From: an uncultured Haloferula sp.
GTDB taxonomy: Bacteria; Verrucomicrobiota; Verrucomicrobiae; Verrucomicrobiales; Akkermansiaceae
DNA length: 45,960 bases
Assembly: GCA_946885645.1 (NCBI GenBank)
Contig: CAMPGU010000002.1
Span: forward strand, 1-45,960
Direction of reading: 5' to 3'
Shown: positions 16,201 through 22,571 of the stretch, piece by piece
Layout: every line of letters begins with the position of its first letter
Numbering within the stretch: position 1 is the stretch's first letter
Translations under genes and position numbers: made by a program
The notes under the pieces: model-generated
Told to the model about the DNA's origin: nothing
Seen by the model: only the letters and a program-made list of their open reading frames with translations
Databases searched by the model: none

Positions 16201-17061
16201 GACCCGCCGGAGGATGGTGGCCCTTTTGTAGTAGGAGAAATCGTGGCCGGTGCGCATTTTCAGGAAGGCCAGCACCTCCTGAAGCGCCACTTCATTCCGC
16301 TCTTTTTCGGAGCGCTTGAGTACGGCGTCGGCCTCCTCATCGAGCGGGGGAGCATCGGCAGACGGCAACTGAAGTTGCTTTGCATTCTCCCTGTATTCCA
16401 CCAATCGCTTCGGCATCTCCTCGACGGGAAGAACCCAGTCCACGATACCGGTGGCGATCGCTGCCCGCGGCATCCCTTCCTCCTGGGCTTCATCGGGATC
16501 CTGGGCAATCGTCAGCCCGCCGCGCTCCTTGATTCTCTTTAGGCCCAGCGCTCCGTCGCCATCGACTCCGGATAGGATAATGGCACTGGCGGCAGCCCCG
16601 TGGGTGTCAGCCAAGGTGCGGAAGAAATGATCGACGGCCACCCGCTTGCCCTTCGGCCGGTCCAGCTCCGTCAGGTCCAAACTCCCGTCTTGCATGGTGA
16701 GATGCTTGCCAGGAGGGATGACATAGACGTGATCAGGTCGGACCGCCGTCTTCGAGACCACCTGCACGACCGGCATCGGAGTGGCCTGCTGGATCAACGC
16801 CGCGAGGGTGCTTTCATGCTCGGGGGAGAGGTGGAGGATTACCACAAAGGCCATCCCTGTGGTTTCCGGCGTGCTCTGAAAAAACGTTTGGAGGGCAGTG
16901 AGACTGCCGGCTGAACCGCCGAGGCCCACGACCGGCAAATCGGAATCGCCCCAGAACGCCGCCGGATCCGCGGTTCCAACCTGGGAGGTATCTACAAGTC
17001 CCGGGTTGCGGGCCGCGGCATCTTCCGCCGCTGTTCTCTGGGCTGATGAGTCTTCGGGCAT
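13222..17061 (-). CDS. CheB-CheR-PAS-histidine kinase fusion
   Basis: 1279 residues, soluble. CheB methylesterase domain (about 40-225) with Ser50 in GGSAGS, His77 in HLSPEH and Asp169. CheR methyltransferase (about 260-505) with the SVTNFFRD region and the SAM-binding ACATGEEAYS. Then a PAS-like domain (about 590-700), a long coiled coil rich in EELxxxNEEL repeats (about 725-815), two more PAS domains (to about 1060), a HisKA_3 module with His1081 (LLHDHVQQLL) and an ATPase domain (NVVKHSD, DHGRGF). No receiver-linked CheB domain and no chemotaxis genes nearby, so it is a sensor kinase, not a swimming adaptor. It phosphorylates the adjacent NarL regulator by inference. Confidence 0.92.
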   Translation of the reverse strand: MPEDSSAQRTAAEDAAARNPGLVDTSQVGTADPAAFWGDSDLPVVGLGGSAGSLTALQTFFQSTPETTGMAFVVILHLSPEHESTLAALIQQATPMPVVQVVSKTAVRPDHVYVIPPGKHLTMQDGSLDLTELDRPKGKRVAVDHFFRTLADTHGAAASAIILSGVDGDGALGLKRIKERGGLTIAQDPDEAQEEGMPRAAIATGIVDWVLPVEEMPKRLVEYRENAKQLQLPSADAPPLDEEADAVLKRSEKERNEVALQEVLAFLKMRTGHDFSYYKRATILRRVGRRMQVNACADTPAYLDYIRTHVGEAEALLQDLLISVTNFFRDRDAFATLEAELPRLFEGKGPGDQVRVWVAACATGEEAYSIAMLLCEHASTLSAPPQIQVFATDIDESAIEAARLGAYPESIATDVSEERLRRFFTYEAETRTYRVRRSVREIVLFALHDVLKDSPFSRQDLISCRNLLIYLDREAQGRVFDVFHFALRPEGFLFLGYSESAEDAANLFVPLDKRNRFYSRRAVQRTGLAVPLGSPPLTLTLQSPHQAEPGPLFPSMKGLPPKPESAGDPGGRILQASPRGASLAELHFKLLDQVAPPSVIVDQAHNIVHLSGNAGKFFQFSGGEPTADLLRVVHPMLRIDLRTALFRAAKTGASVECSGVPFQVEGKTRHVDIAIYPSKESTHQLFLVTFRLRGAEQSPPTETTLSPESFAVVQHLEEELDQVRLQWRDTVEQYETSTEELKASNEELQAMNEELRSATEELETGREELQSINEELSTVNGELKSKVEELSRANSDLQNLMASTNIATVFLDRDLRIQRYTPSTVQLFNIIPGDIGRPLSDLTHRLDYPGISADARKVIDAKLPVEREVRTLSGGWHLARLLPYRTAEDEIAGVVLTCVDITERKRGEETRQWLSAVVESSNDAIVSFAFDGTILSWNRGAERIFGYTAADLVHKPFSILIPPDREEETRTGLERLRNGEEINSFETDGIKKDGARIHISLSASIIRDEGGEVVGATAIAQDITVRKQALEALRQVRRELEERVEQRTQELRERAAQLERMASELTRGEQRERLRMSRLLHDHVQQLLVSAKMRLEGIEQSSEALSAEQIRAVINLLGETLESSRSLAVELSPPVLTEGLAIALEWLGGSWMKDKHDLDVKMNLDRSLDARSEELRALVFVAVREILFNVVKHSDVHEAFVDLYADGPDTLKVKIRDHGRGFDLSILEMGRPGVSGLGLFSLRERLQMLGGSLELESKEGAGVQAVVSVPRSPNPGLNN

Positions 17062-17209
17062 CTGGCTTCGTCATTCTACGCGTGCCCTTTCCCGTCGGCC
17101 AAGTTTTTACCAAACCTCCGGACCAAGGGACGACTCGCCGAAGCCCTGTCAACGAAGCCCTAGTGGTCACCGCAATTATGCGGAGTGAGTTCGCCTTTGT
17201 AGAACTCCG

Positions 17210-17500
17210 CTAACCCGTGGTCGTAATCTTACGGCCTTTCCGGGGCAGATGCGGGTCCCAGTCTGCTACCTGCTTGTAGTGGTCGTGTAGATCTTCCGTG
17301 TAAGGGAGAAGGTAATCTCCCTCGACATATTGCGAAAAATGATTGGCTAGGATCGCGGCGGCTTCGCCGACCTTTATCTCCGCGACCAAGGACCGGCGGT
17401 CTTCGGGACACTGCGCGGGGCTACGATAGTCGTCTCCCCGGTAGGTCCCGAAGCGATCGCCGTACTCGGCCAACGCCAAAACGTGGCGGCTTGACTTCAC
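17210..17500 (-). CDS. Hypothetical protein (96 aa)
   Basis: Starts with GTG at 17500, 15 bases after the DUF1328 gene on the same strand, so probably the second gene of that operon. The sequence has a conserved-looking middle (ILANHFSQYVEGDYLLPYTEDLHDHYKQ) and a basic tail; no signal peptide, membrane helix or known domain. I do not recognise it. Codon use matches neighbours and the other strands offer no better frame. Confidence 0.5.
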   Translation of the reverse strand: MKSSRHVLALAEYGDRFGTYRGDDYRSPAQCPEDRRSLVAEIKVGEAAAILANHFSQYVEGDYLLPYTEDLHDHYKQVADWDPHLPRKGRKITTTG

Positions 17501-17515
17501 GAGCTCGCGGCCGGG

Positions 17516-17677
17516 TTAGACCTTGGTGCGGCGGCTCACCAAGCCGATCAGCCAGAGCACGAGGAACAGGACGAAGGCGACCTGGGCAATGGTTGCCGCC
17601 GTGCCGGCCAAAGTTCCGAATCCAAGGAAGGCCGCGACAAGGGCGATAACTAGAAAAACAAGAGTCCAGTGGAGCAT
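17516..17677 (-). CDS. DUF1328 small membrane protein
   Basis: 53 residues from MLHWTLVFLVIALVAAFLGF, with two hydrophobic helices and the GTAATIAQVAFVLFLVLWLI pattern of the DUF1328 (YtjA) family, ending in RRTKV. These are two-span inner-membrane proteins, often induced in stress, function unknown. A GTG at 17698 in the same frame, directly after AGGAAG, is an alternative start, but the family begins at the ATG. The sigma-54-like element at 17709 would start the transcript near 17697. Confidence 0.85.
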   Translation of the reverse strand: MLHWTLVFLVIALVAAFLGFGTLAGTAATIAQVAFVLFLVLWLIGLVSRRTKV

Positions 17678-17708
17678 GGTTTTGATGGGTTGGTTCACCT
17701 TCCTACTC

Positions 17709-17723
17709 GCAGATGAAGTACCA
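17709..17723 (-). promoter_or_regulatory. Sigma-54-like -24/-12 element
   Basis: TGGTACTTCATCTGC on the minus strand, one mismatch in -24. Predicted start at about 17697, leaving a 20-base leader beginning GAAC before the DUF1328 ATG. Confidence 0.5.
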
Positions 17724-17900
17724 TCTCGGATCGTTCCCGGGTTCTCGCTGAAATCGAACGAGTTGTGTAACAATGACGATGCCGGCTACGGACCGGTGGC
17801 AGCTGAGGATCGCATTTTTACCAATTCGGGCGTGCCGAATGCACGGATGGCCACCCCTCCACTTTCCTCAAAGCACCCAGATGGTGTTGGTCCGAGAGTG

Positions 17901-18110
17901 CTAGACCCCGAGCTGGTGTTTGACGGAGGCCGTAAGTTCCGCCCGACATTTTGCCAATGCGAGTGCAAGGGCGCACCGCCTTACCGCGGCCTCGATATCG
18001 GTGATCGTCAGCTCCGGATGCTGCTTCTGGATCTCCTTTACGAAACGTTGCTCGGATTCGTCCAAGGGGGTCAGGACCGCCTGGGGCTGGGGGCTGGATT
18101 TTTCGCTCAT
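17901..18110 (-). CDS. Small helical protein (69 aa)
   Basis: Begins MSEKSSPQPQAVLTPLDESE and continues with amphipathic helices (QRFVKEIQKQHPELTITDIE and RRCALALALAKCRAELTASV). No known domain, soluble. GGGA lies 8 bases before the ATG, and the sigma-54-like element at 18123 is exactly 12 bases upstream. The frame extends further upstream but only over the Rieske gene end and promoter. Function unknown; it resembles short regulatory or chaperone-like helical proteins only in composition. Confidence 0.68.
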   Translation of the reverse strand: MSEKSSPQPQAVLTPLDESEQRFVKEIQKQHPELTITDIEAAVRRCALALALAKCRAELTASVKHQLGV

Positions 18111-18122
18111 GGCGTTGTTCCC

Positions 18123-18137
18123 GCAGCGCATGTGCCA
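18123..18137 (-). promoter_or_regulatory. Sigma-54-like -24/-12 element
   Basis: TGGCACATGCGCTGC on the minus strand, perfect -24, CTGC at -12, with 12 bases to the ATG at 18110. Confidence 0.6.
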
Positions 18138-18154
18138 AACCGCCGGTCCGCCTG

Positions 18155-19657
18155 CTACTCGCTCTTGAGATCGCTCTCCGCCGGGCCCGCGATTACCTTG
18201 CCATCCGCCGCGAAGCGCGAGCCGTGACAAGGGCAGTCCCAGGTATTCTCCGCCCCGTTCCACGCGACGATGCAGCCCATGTGCGGGCATACCGCGCTCA
18301 TCACGTGCAATGTTCCATCGGCATCCCGGCACGCTGCGACGCGTTTCCCGTCATGTTCGAGCACCTTGCCCGTACCGGGCTCCAGATCCCCGGGGCTTCC
18401 CTCCTCGACTTTCAGCCTATCGGTCACCATGCGCACGGGATAGCCGGCATTCTCCTTGAGGTAAGTTGACATCGACCCGAAAACTTTCCGCCCGGGGTCG
18501 AATACGCTCGTCCAAGGATTCTTCCGCCCGGTGACAAAATCCCGGGCCATCATCGCCGCGACGGTTCCGAAAGTCATCCCGTTCCCGGAGTAGCCGGTGG
18601 CAATGAATTGGCCGTCTCCCACATCGCCGATGTAGGGGAGGCCATCCACCGTCTCCACTACCTGACCGGACCAGCGGTCGGTCACCACCGCTCCGGGAAC
18701 GATCTTTTCCAGCTTCTGTTCCAGCTTTCGATAGAGGGCATCGGTATCTTCCGCGACGCCGGTACGATGATCCTCGCCGCCGAGAATCGCGTAGTCGGAA
18801 TCGGCCAGTTCTCCGACGCGCAAGTAGTGGAAGGGATCGGCGGTATCCGACCAGATCATGTGCTTGACCGCTCCGGCCGGGATCCGCGCGCCGATCGCGT
18901 AGGTGCTGTAAGCAGCCAGCTTGCTCTGGAACAAAGTGGCTCCCGTGGTCCCGCAGGTGCCCTGCATGGGAACGTGCGTGGCGATAATGACGTGCTTGTA
19001 GCGGATCTTCACGGGCCCCGCGGTTACGGAGCCGTCTTTGTCGTCGAAAGCCGTGACCTCGGTGTCTCCGAAGATCCTAGCTCCCGCGGCCACGGCATGT
19101 GAGGCGAGCTGCTGCAAATAGAGCAAGGGGTGAAACATCATCTGGCCGCCGAAGCGGATTCCCGGCCGGTCGGTCACCGGGGCGCGTTCCACATACGTGG
19201 CATCGAACCCGAGCTGGCGGGCAAGGACCGCCTCCTCCTGGAGCAGCGGCCTTTCCTCCTGAAGATCCGCATCGCTGGCAGCGGCCAGAAAGCCGGGCAC
19301 GGTCTGGAGTTCGCAGGCGATTTCCAAATCCTCGACATGGCGGCGGATCAGTTCCATCGCGGCGGAACCTGCTTCCCAAGCCAAGCGCGCCTCGCGACGG
19401 CTGAAGGTCGCGACGAGATCGGACAGGCGCGTGTCCGTCATGTAGGTGAGATGAGCCGTGGTGTGGCCCGTGTCCCTGCGACCCAACTGCTCGCGTTCCA
19501 CGAGTACGGTCCGGATGCCTTCCTTGGCCAGCAGATAAGCGGTGGTGACGCCGGTGATGCCGCCTCCGATCACCAGCGCGTCCGTCTCCAGATCCCCGGC
19601 CGGAGGGGGGTAGGCGGGCACTGCGGTGCTTCGATGCCAGTAGGGTTGGGTATCCAT
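18155..19657 (-). CDS. FAD-dependent oxidoreductase with C-terminal Rieske domain
   Basis: 500 residues. N-terminal DAO-type FAD domain with VIGGGITG (about 28-35), the RDTGHTTAHLT loop typical of this family, and a C-terminal Rieske module (about 425-495) with CPHMGC and CPCHG ligands for a 2Fe-2S cluster. Flavin oxidases fused to Rieske domains are widespread and biochemically ill defined; electron transfer between flavin and cluster is expected. Start ATG 19657 fits family starts (MDTQPYWHRS); a GTG at 19672 overlaps the upstream SDR stop as GTGA. Co-transcribed with that SDR. Confidence 0.9.
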   Translation of the reverse strand: MDTQPYWHRSTAVPAYPPPAGDLETDALVIGGGITGVTTAYLLAKEGIRTVLVEREQLGRRDTGHTTAHLTYMTDTRLSDLVATFSRREARLAWEAGSAAMELIRRHVEDLEIACELQTVPGFLAAASDADLQEERPLLQEEAVLARQLGFDATYVERAPVTDRPGIRFGGQMMFHPLLYLQQLASHAVAAGARIFGDTEVTAFDDKDGSVTAGPVKIRYKHVIIATHVPMQGTCGTTGATLFQSKLAAYSTYAIGARIPAGAVKHMIWSDTADPFHYLRVGELADSDYAILGGEDHRTGVAEDTDALYRKLEQKLEKIVPGAVVTDRWSGQVVETVDGLPYIGDVGDGQFIATGYSGNGMTFGTVAAMMARDFVTGRKNPWTSVFDPGRKVFGSMSTYLKENAGYPVRMVTDRLKVEEGSPGDLEPGTGKVLEHDGKRVAACRDADGTLHVMSAVCPHMGCIVAWNGAENTWDCPCHGSRFAADGKVIAGPAESDLKSE

Positions 19658-19668
19658 GGATCGCAGTA

Positions 19669-20502
19669 TCACGCGTTCGCTTCCTGTTCCTTGTCGCCCC
19701 TTGCGCGGGTTCGCTTCTCCGGCGGGACCTCCTCGTACATCATCTGGTTCATCTTTGCCTGGGCGTGCTCCGTGAGGACGCGGCGTGCGCCCACCAGCAT
19801 CTTGTTCATGGTGCCGGGGACGACGATCAGCTCCCGATCCATGACCCCCTTGTAGCCGGCCTCAGCCACGTCCTGGGGCGCCATGACCTTTCCTTTCTGG
19901 AATCCCACCACGCCGGTCATGTCCGCTTTCGGGAAGAAATCGGTGTCGGTGGGTCCGGGGCAAAGCGCGGTTACGGAAACGCCGCTGTTCTCGAGTTCGA
20001 CCGCCAAGGCTTCGCTATAGGAAAGCACGAAAGCCTTCGTGGAGTGATACACGTTCAACAGGGGACCCGGCTCGAAGCCGGCGACGGAGGCTGTATTGAG
20101 AATCCGGCCGCTTTTCCGCTCCAGCATTCCGGGGAGGAAGAGACGGGTCATGCGGATCACGGCCTCGATATTGAGGCGGATCATGGAGAGATCTCTTTCC
20201 AGCGGAATCTCCCAGCTTTTGCCCCGGAAGCCGTGGCCGGCATTGTTCGCGAGGATATCGACAATCACGGCCTCCCGTTCCAGCCGGAAGAAAATGTCCT
20301 CCGCAGCGTCCTCCTGCTCGAGATCCTTCGCGATGGGGATGGTAGCGACCGAGTACTTCGAGGCCAGCTCCTCCGCGAGCGATCTCACTTCACCGGAATC
20401 CGGTGCGACGAGAACGGTCGGATGGCCGTGAGAGCAAAACTGGTGGGCGAGATAGAGGCCGATGCCGCTGGTGCAGCCGGTGACGAGGGCGGTTTCTTTC
20501 AT
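19669..20502 (-). CDS. Short-chain dehydrogenase/reductase
   Basis: 277 residues, classical SDR. Cofactor loop TGCTSGIG (about 8-15), NNAG (about 90), catalytic Ser and YHSTK (about 153-157). After the core there is a basic C-terminal tail with EHAQAKMNQMMYEEVPPEKRTRARG. It resembles DltE-like short-chain reductases. The ATG at 20502 is 12 bases from a sigma-54-like element; longer frames upstream are unsupported. It precedes the Rieske flavoprotein in one operon, suggesting the two act on the same substrate or redox chain. Confidence 0.9.
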   Translation of the reverse strand: MKETALVTGCTSGIGLYLAHQFCSHGHPTVLVAPDSGEVRSLAEELASKYSVATIPIAKDLEQEDAAEDIFFRLEREAVIVDILANNAGHGFRGKSWEIPLERDLSMIRLNIEAVIRMTRLFLPGMLERKSGRILNTASVAGFEPGPLLNVYHSTKAFVLSYSEALAVELENSGVSVTALCPGPTDTDFFPKADMTGVVGFQKGKVMAPQDVAEAGYKGVMDRELIVVPGTMNKMLVGARRVLTEHAQAKMNQMMYEEVPPEKRTRARGDKEQEANA

Positions 20503-20514
20503 AGGGTACCGGTC

Positions 20515-20529
20515 GCAGGCGACATGCCA
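20515..20529 (-). promoter_or_regulatory. Sigma-54-like -24/-12 element
   Basis: TGGCATGTCGCCTGC on the minus strand, with 12 bases to the SDR ATG at 20502. Divergent from the element at 20655. Confidence 0.55.
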
Positions 20530-20654
20530 GCTTGCCAAAGCCACCTCCGGTCGAGGGTGGCGAGGTCGCTGCAAGGTAGATGGGAACTTTTGAAGGCGAC
20601 TTCCGTGCGACTTGCAGAGCTTCGCGTGGTTTTCTGATCGATGTCCGCTCGTCT

Positions 20655-20669
20655 TGGCACCCCTCATGC
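20655..20669 (+). promoter_or_regulatory. Sigma-54-like -24/-12 element
   Basis: TGGCACCCCTCATGC, perfect -24, ATGC at -12. Predicted start at 20681 gives a 16-base leader beginning GAAC before the ATG at 20697. Confidence 0.6.
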
Positions 20670-20696
20670 GAGGGAGCGGTGAACTGTAACAAGAGC

Positions 20697-20978
20697 ATGA
20701 CTACGCCAAACGACCCTACCCGGCCGGGAGAAGATCCGCCCCTCTCTCCGCAAGAATACGGGATTCATCGCGAGGACGAACGTGCCGCAGCCGAACGTGC
20801 CGCGGCATCCCAGCGGATCCAGGCCTCGGAGGGACAGTACTCTTCCGGGAGGGAAGCGAGGGGTGCCTCCTGCTGCAGGAAGATGGTGGCAGAGAACCCC
20901 TGTGCGGCGGTAGCGGTTGCTTTCGCCGCAGGATTGCTGGCGGGGACCTTGATATCGGGCGATTGCTTCCGTCACTGA
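20697..20978 (+). CDS. Membrane-anchored small protein, DUF883-like
   Basis: 93 residues. A long polar N-terminal region with ERAAAERAAASQR, a Cys pair (SCCRKM) and then a C-terminal hydrophobic helix (NPCAAVAVAFAAGLLAGTLIS) ending in CFRH. This order resembles DUF883/ElaB-YqjD proteins, which are tail-anchored, stress-induced and bind ribosomes in E. coli; the match is by layout and not certain. An in-frame GTG at 20679 is the alternative start. It begins a plus-strand run of small stress-type genes. Confidence 0.7.
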   Translation: MTTPNDPTRPGEDPPLSPQEYGIHREDERAAAERAAASQRIQASEGQYSSGREARGASCCRKMVAENPCAAVAVAFAAGLLAGTLISGDCFRH

Positions 20979-21018
20979 CGGGACATCCATCATGCGGTTT
21001 GCGCCCTTGTCCTCTGGC

Positions 21019-21033
21019 CGGCATGACGCTTGC
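21019..21033 (+). promoter_or_regulatory. Sigma-54-like -24/-12 element
   Basis: CGGCATGACGCTTGC, ideal TTGC at -12 and two mismatches in -24, with 12 bases to the ATG at 21046. Confidence 0.5.
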
Positions 21034-21045
21034 AGAAGGGCGGGA

Positions 21046-21618
21046 ATGGAGGACAAGCACCACGGTAACCTCAAGCAGTACGTCAACGACATCATCGGGA
21101 TGGAGCGCGACATCGCGAACGCGATCGAGGGGCAGCTCTCCGACGAGCGGCTTGGCGAGCATCCCGAACTGAGGCAGCTCCTGGAAGAAGCGGCATTGCA
21201 GAGCGAGGTGCGCATCCGCCAATTCAAAGAGCTCTCCGAGCGCGAGGGTGGAACCTTTGGCGAAGCCATCAAGGAAGGGTTGATGGCGGTGACCGGAAGT
21301 CTCGCCGGACTCTACGGAAAGCTCAGGGAGCATCCGGTTTCGAGAATGCTGCGGGATGACATCGTTGCCCTGGACATGGCCGCCACCGGGTACGGCATGC
21401 TTCTCACCTTGGGGCTCTCGATCGGACATACGGAAACCGCCGCACTGGCCGAGCAGGGACTCAAATCCTGTGCGCCCATGGTCGTGCGGCTGACCGGTCA
21501 TTTGCCCTTGGTTGTCGCCAGCGAGGTTGCGAAGGATGCCCCCCTGGCGAACCCCGCGGCGCCTCAACTTGCCTGCGAAGTCATCCGGGATACGTGGAGG
21601 TCCTGCAATCAAGGCTGA
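21046..21618 (+). CDS. Helical protein of unknown function
   Basis: 190 residues. Opens with NLKQYVNDIIGMERDIANAIEGQLSD in two pieces of a long helix, then QSEVRIRQFKEL and a more hydrophobic C-terminal half (MAATGYGMLLTLGLSIGHTETAALAEQGL). The layout, with a conserved Glu and ExxxR pattern, looks like a ferritin-like helical bundle, but I cannot assign metal ligands. Its start recalls the helical protein at 3936 (DLQRYLND), which may be a remote relative. Transcribed alone after its own sigma-54-like element. Confidence 0.75.
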   Translation: MEDKHHGNLKQYVNDIIGMERDIANAIEGQLSDERLGEHPELRQLLEEAALQSEVRIRQFKELSEREGGTFGEAIKEGLMAVTGSLAGLYGKLREHPVSRMLRDDIVALDMAATGYGMLLTLGLSIGHTETAALAEQGLKSCAPMVVRLTGHLPLVVASEVAKDAPLANPAAPQLACEVIRDTWRSCNQG

Positions 21619-21734
21619 CCCGGGAGAGGCGGGAGGTGTTTCCGTAGAGGCCTTTTGCACGACCGCGGCGCAAAATGAGACGAGGGAATGGTATTCTTAT
21701 CGTTCGGCCGCCTTTGATCGGGACTTGGCTGCCA

Positions 21735-21749
21735 CGGCACGTCGATTGC
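21735..21749 (+). promoter_or_regulatory. Sigma-54-like -24/-12 element
   Basis: CGGCACGTCGATTGC, ideal TTGC at -12, one mismatch in -24, 12 bases to the ATG at 21762 and AAGGAG in between. Confidence 0.6.
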
Positions 21750-21761
21750 GAAGGAGATGCC

Positions 21762-22049
21762 ATGAAACGCACCGCGGTCTCCGAACAACAGACGCGCCGA
21801 CCCGAGATTCCCGCCACGCACGACGACCTAACGATTGCGGAGAACGTCCGGGGTTGGAAATCCGATGCGCCAGCGAAGGAGGGCTGGATCTCTTTCAACG
21901 ACGGCAACGGCGAGACATTGAAGCTCCCTCTCTCCCGTGTGGATCGCTTCCTCCATGAGTTCGGTCCGCTCCATCCCGGCGACTATCGCGAAAAGTTCGG
22001 CCGGGATTGGCGGGAAGACTTTTCCCAGCTTGCGGCGGACGATTCCTAG
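21762..22049 (+). CDS. Small protein of unknown function (95 aa)
   Basis: Starts MKRTAVSEQQ with AAGGAG 5 bases upstream. The middle has KEGWISFNDGNGETLKLPLSR and ends HPGDYREKFGRDWREDF, a short folded domain by composition; soluble, no known family. It could be a small DNA- or protein-binding module. The acidic protein at 22095 follows after 45 bases on the same strand and may share the transcript. Confidence 0.68.
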   Translation: MKRTAVSEQQTRRPEIPATHDDLTIAENVRGWKSDAPAKEGWISFNDGNGETLKLPLSRVDRFLHEFGPLHPGDYREKFGRDWREDFSQLAADDS

Positions 22050-22094
22050 AAGCCTGCGGCTGCAAGCTCCAAGTAAATCCGACAACCTAAAGTG

Positions 22095-22373
22095 ATGGCC
22101 AAGCCGAGAGAAAATGAGGAGGCACCGCGTGACCGGCAGGAGCCGTTGGATCCGGCTACACCGGTGATCGTGGGATCAGTTGACGAAGGCGCGGAGGTAT
22201 CGAAGAGCGAAGTGGTTCCCACGCCTGCCGACGATTATACCGCGAATGCGACCCAAGAAGGGGCGAGCGTGGGCGAAGACGATTTCCGCGACGAGCAGGA
22301 TGTGGCGGACCGGCCCGATACGTCCGTAATGCTTGCCGAAGAAGTGGACGAGACTGAAGACGAGGGGGGCTGA
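22095..22373 (+). CDS. Acidic, probably disordered protein (92 aa)
   Basis: Rich in Asp and Glu with few hydrophobics; the end is EVDETEDEGG. No domain, no signal peptide. Similar strongly acidic short proteins occur in stress loci and may act as desiccation or DNA-mimic-type factors, but nothing in the sequence shows this. A GTG at 22092 directly before the ATG is an alternative start. No separate promoter element found. Confidence 0.55.
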   Translation: MAKPRENEEAPRDRQEPLDPATPVIVGSVDEGAEVSKSEVVPTPADDYTANATQEGASVGEDDFRDEQDVADRPDTSVMLAEEVDETEDEGG

Positions 22374-22490
22374 AAGGGTCTCACTGCCCGCGCGAGCGCC
22401 GTGCTCCCGGAGTCCCTGATGCTTTTCATCACCGGGCGGTACGGTTCCTCGACCTTCCCCGCGGTGAAAGTGCTCGGTCGGGATGTCCGG

Positions 22491-22505
22491 TGGTATGGCT
22501 CCTGC
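22491..22505 (+). promoter_or_regulatory. Possible sigma-54-like element for malQ
   Basis: TGGTATGGCTCCTGC, two mismatches in -24. The predicted leader of about 55 bases starts near 22517 and contains a CCCGC-GAGG-GCGGG hairpin (22517-22530). Confidence 0.4.
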
Positions 22506-22571
22506 AAGGAGTGAATCCCGCGAGGGCGGGACGGCAGTTCCCGGCCCCTTGGAATCGGCTCAGGCTCATTC

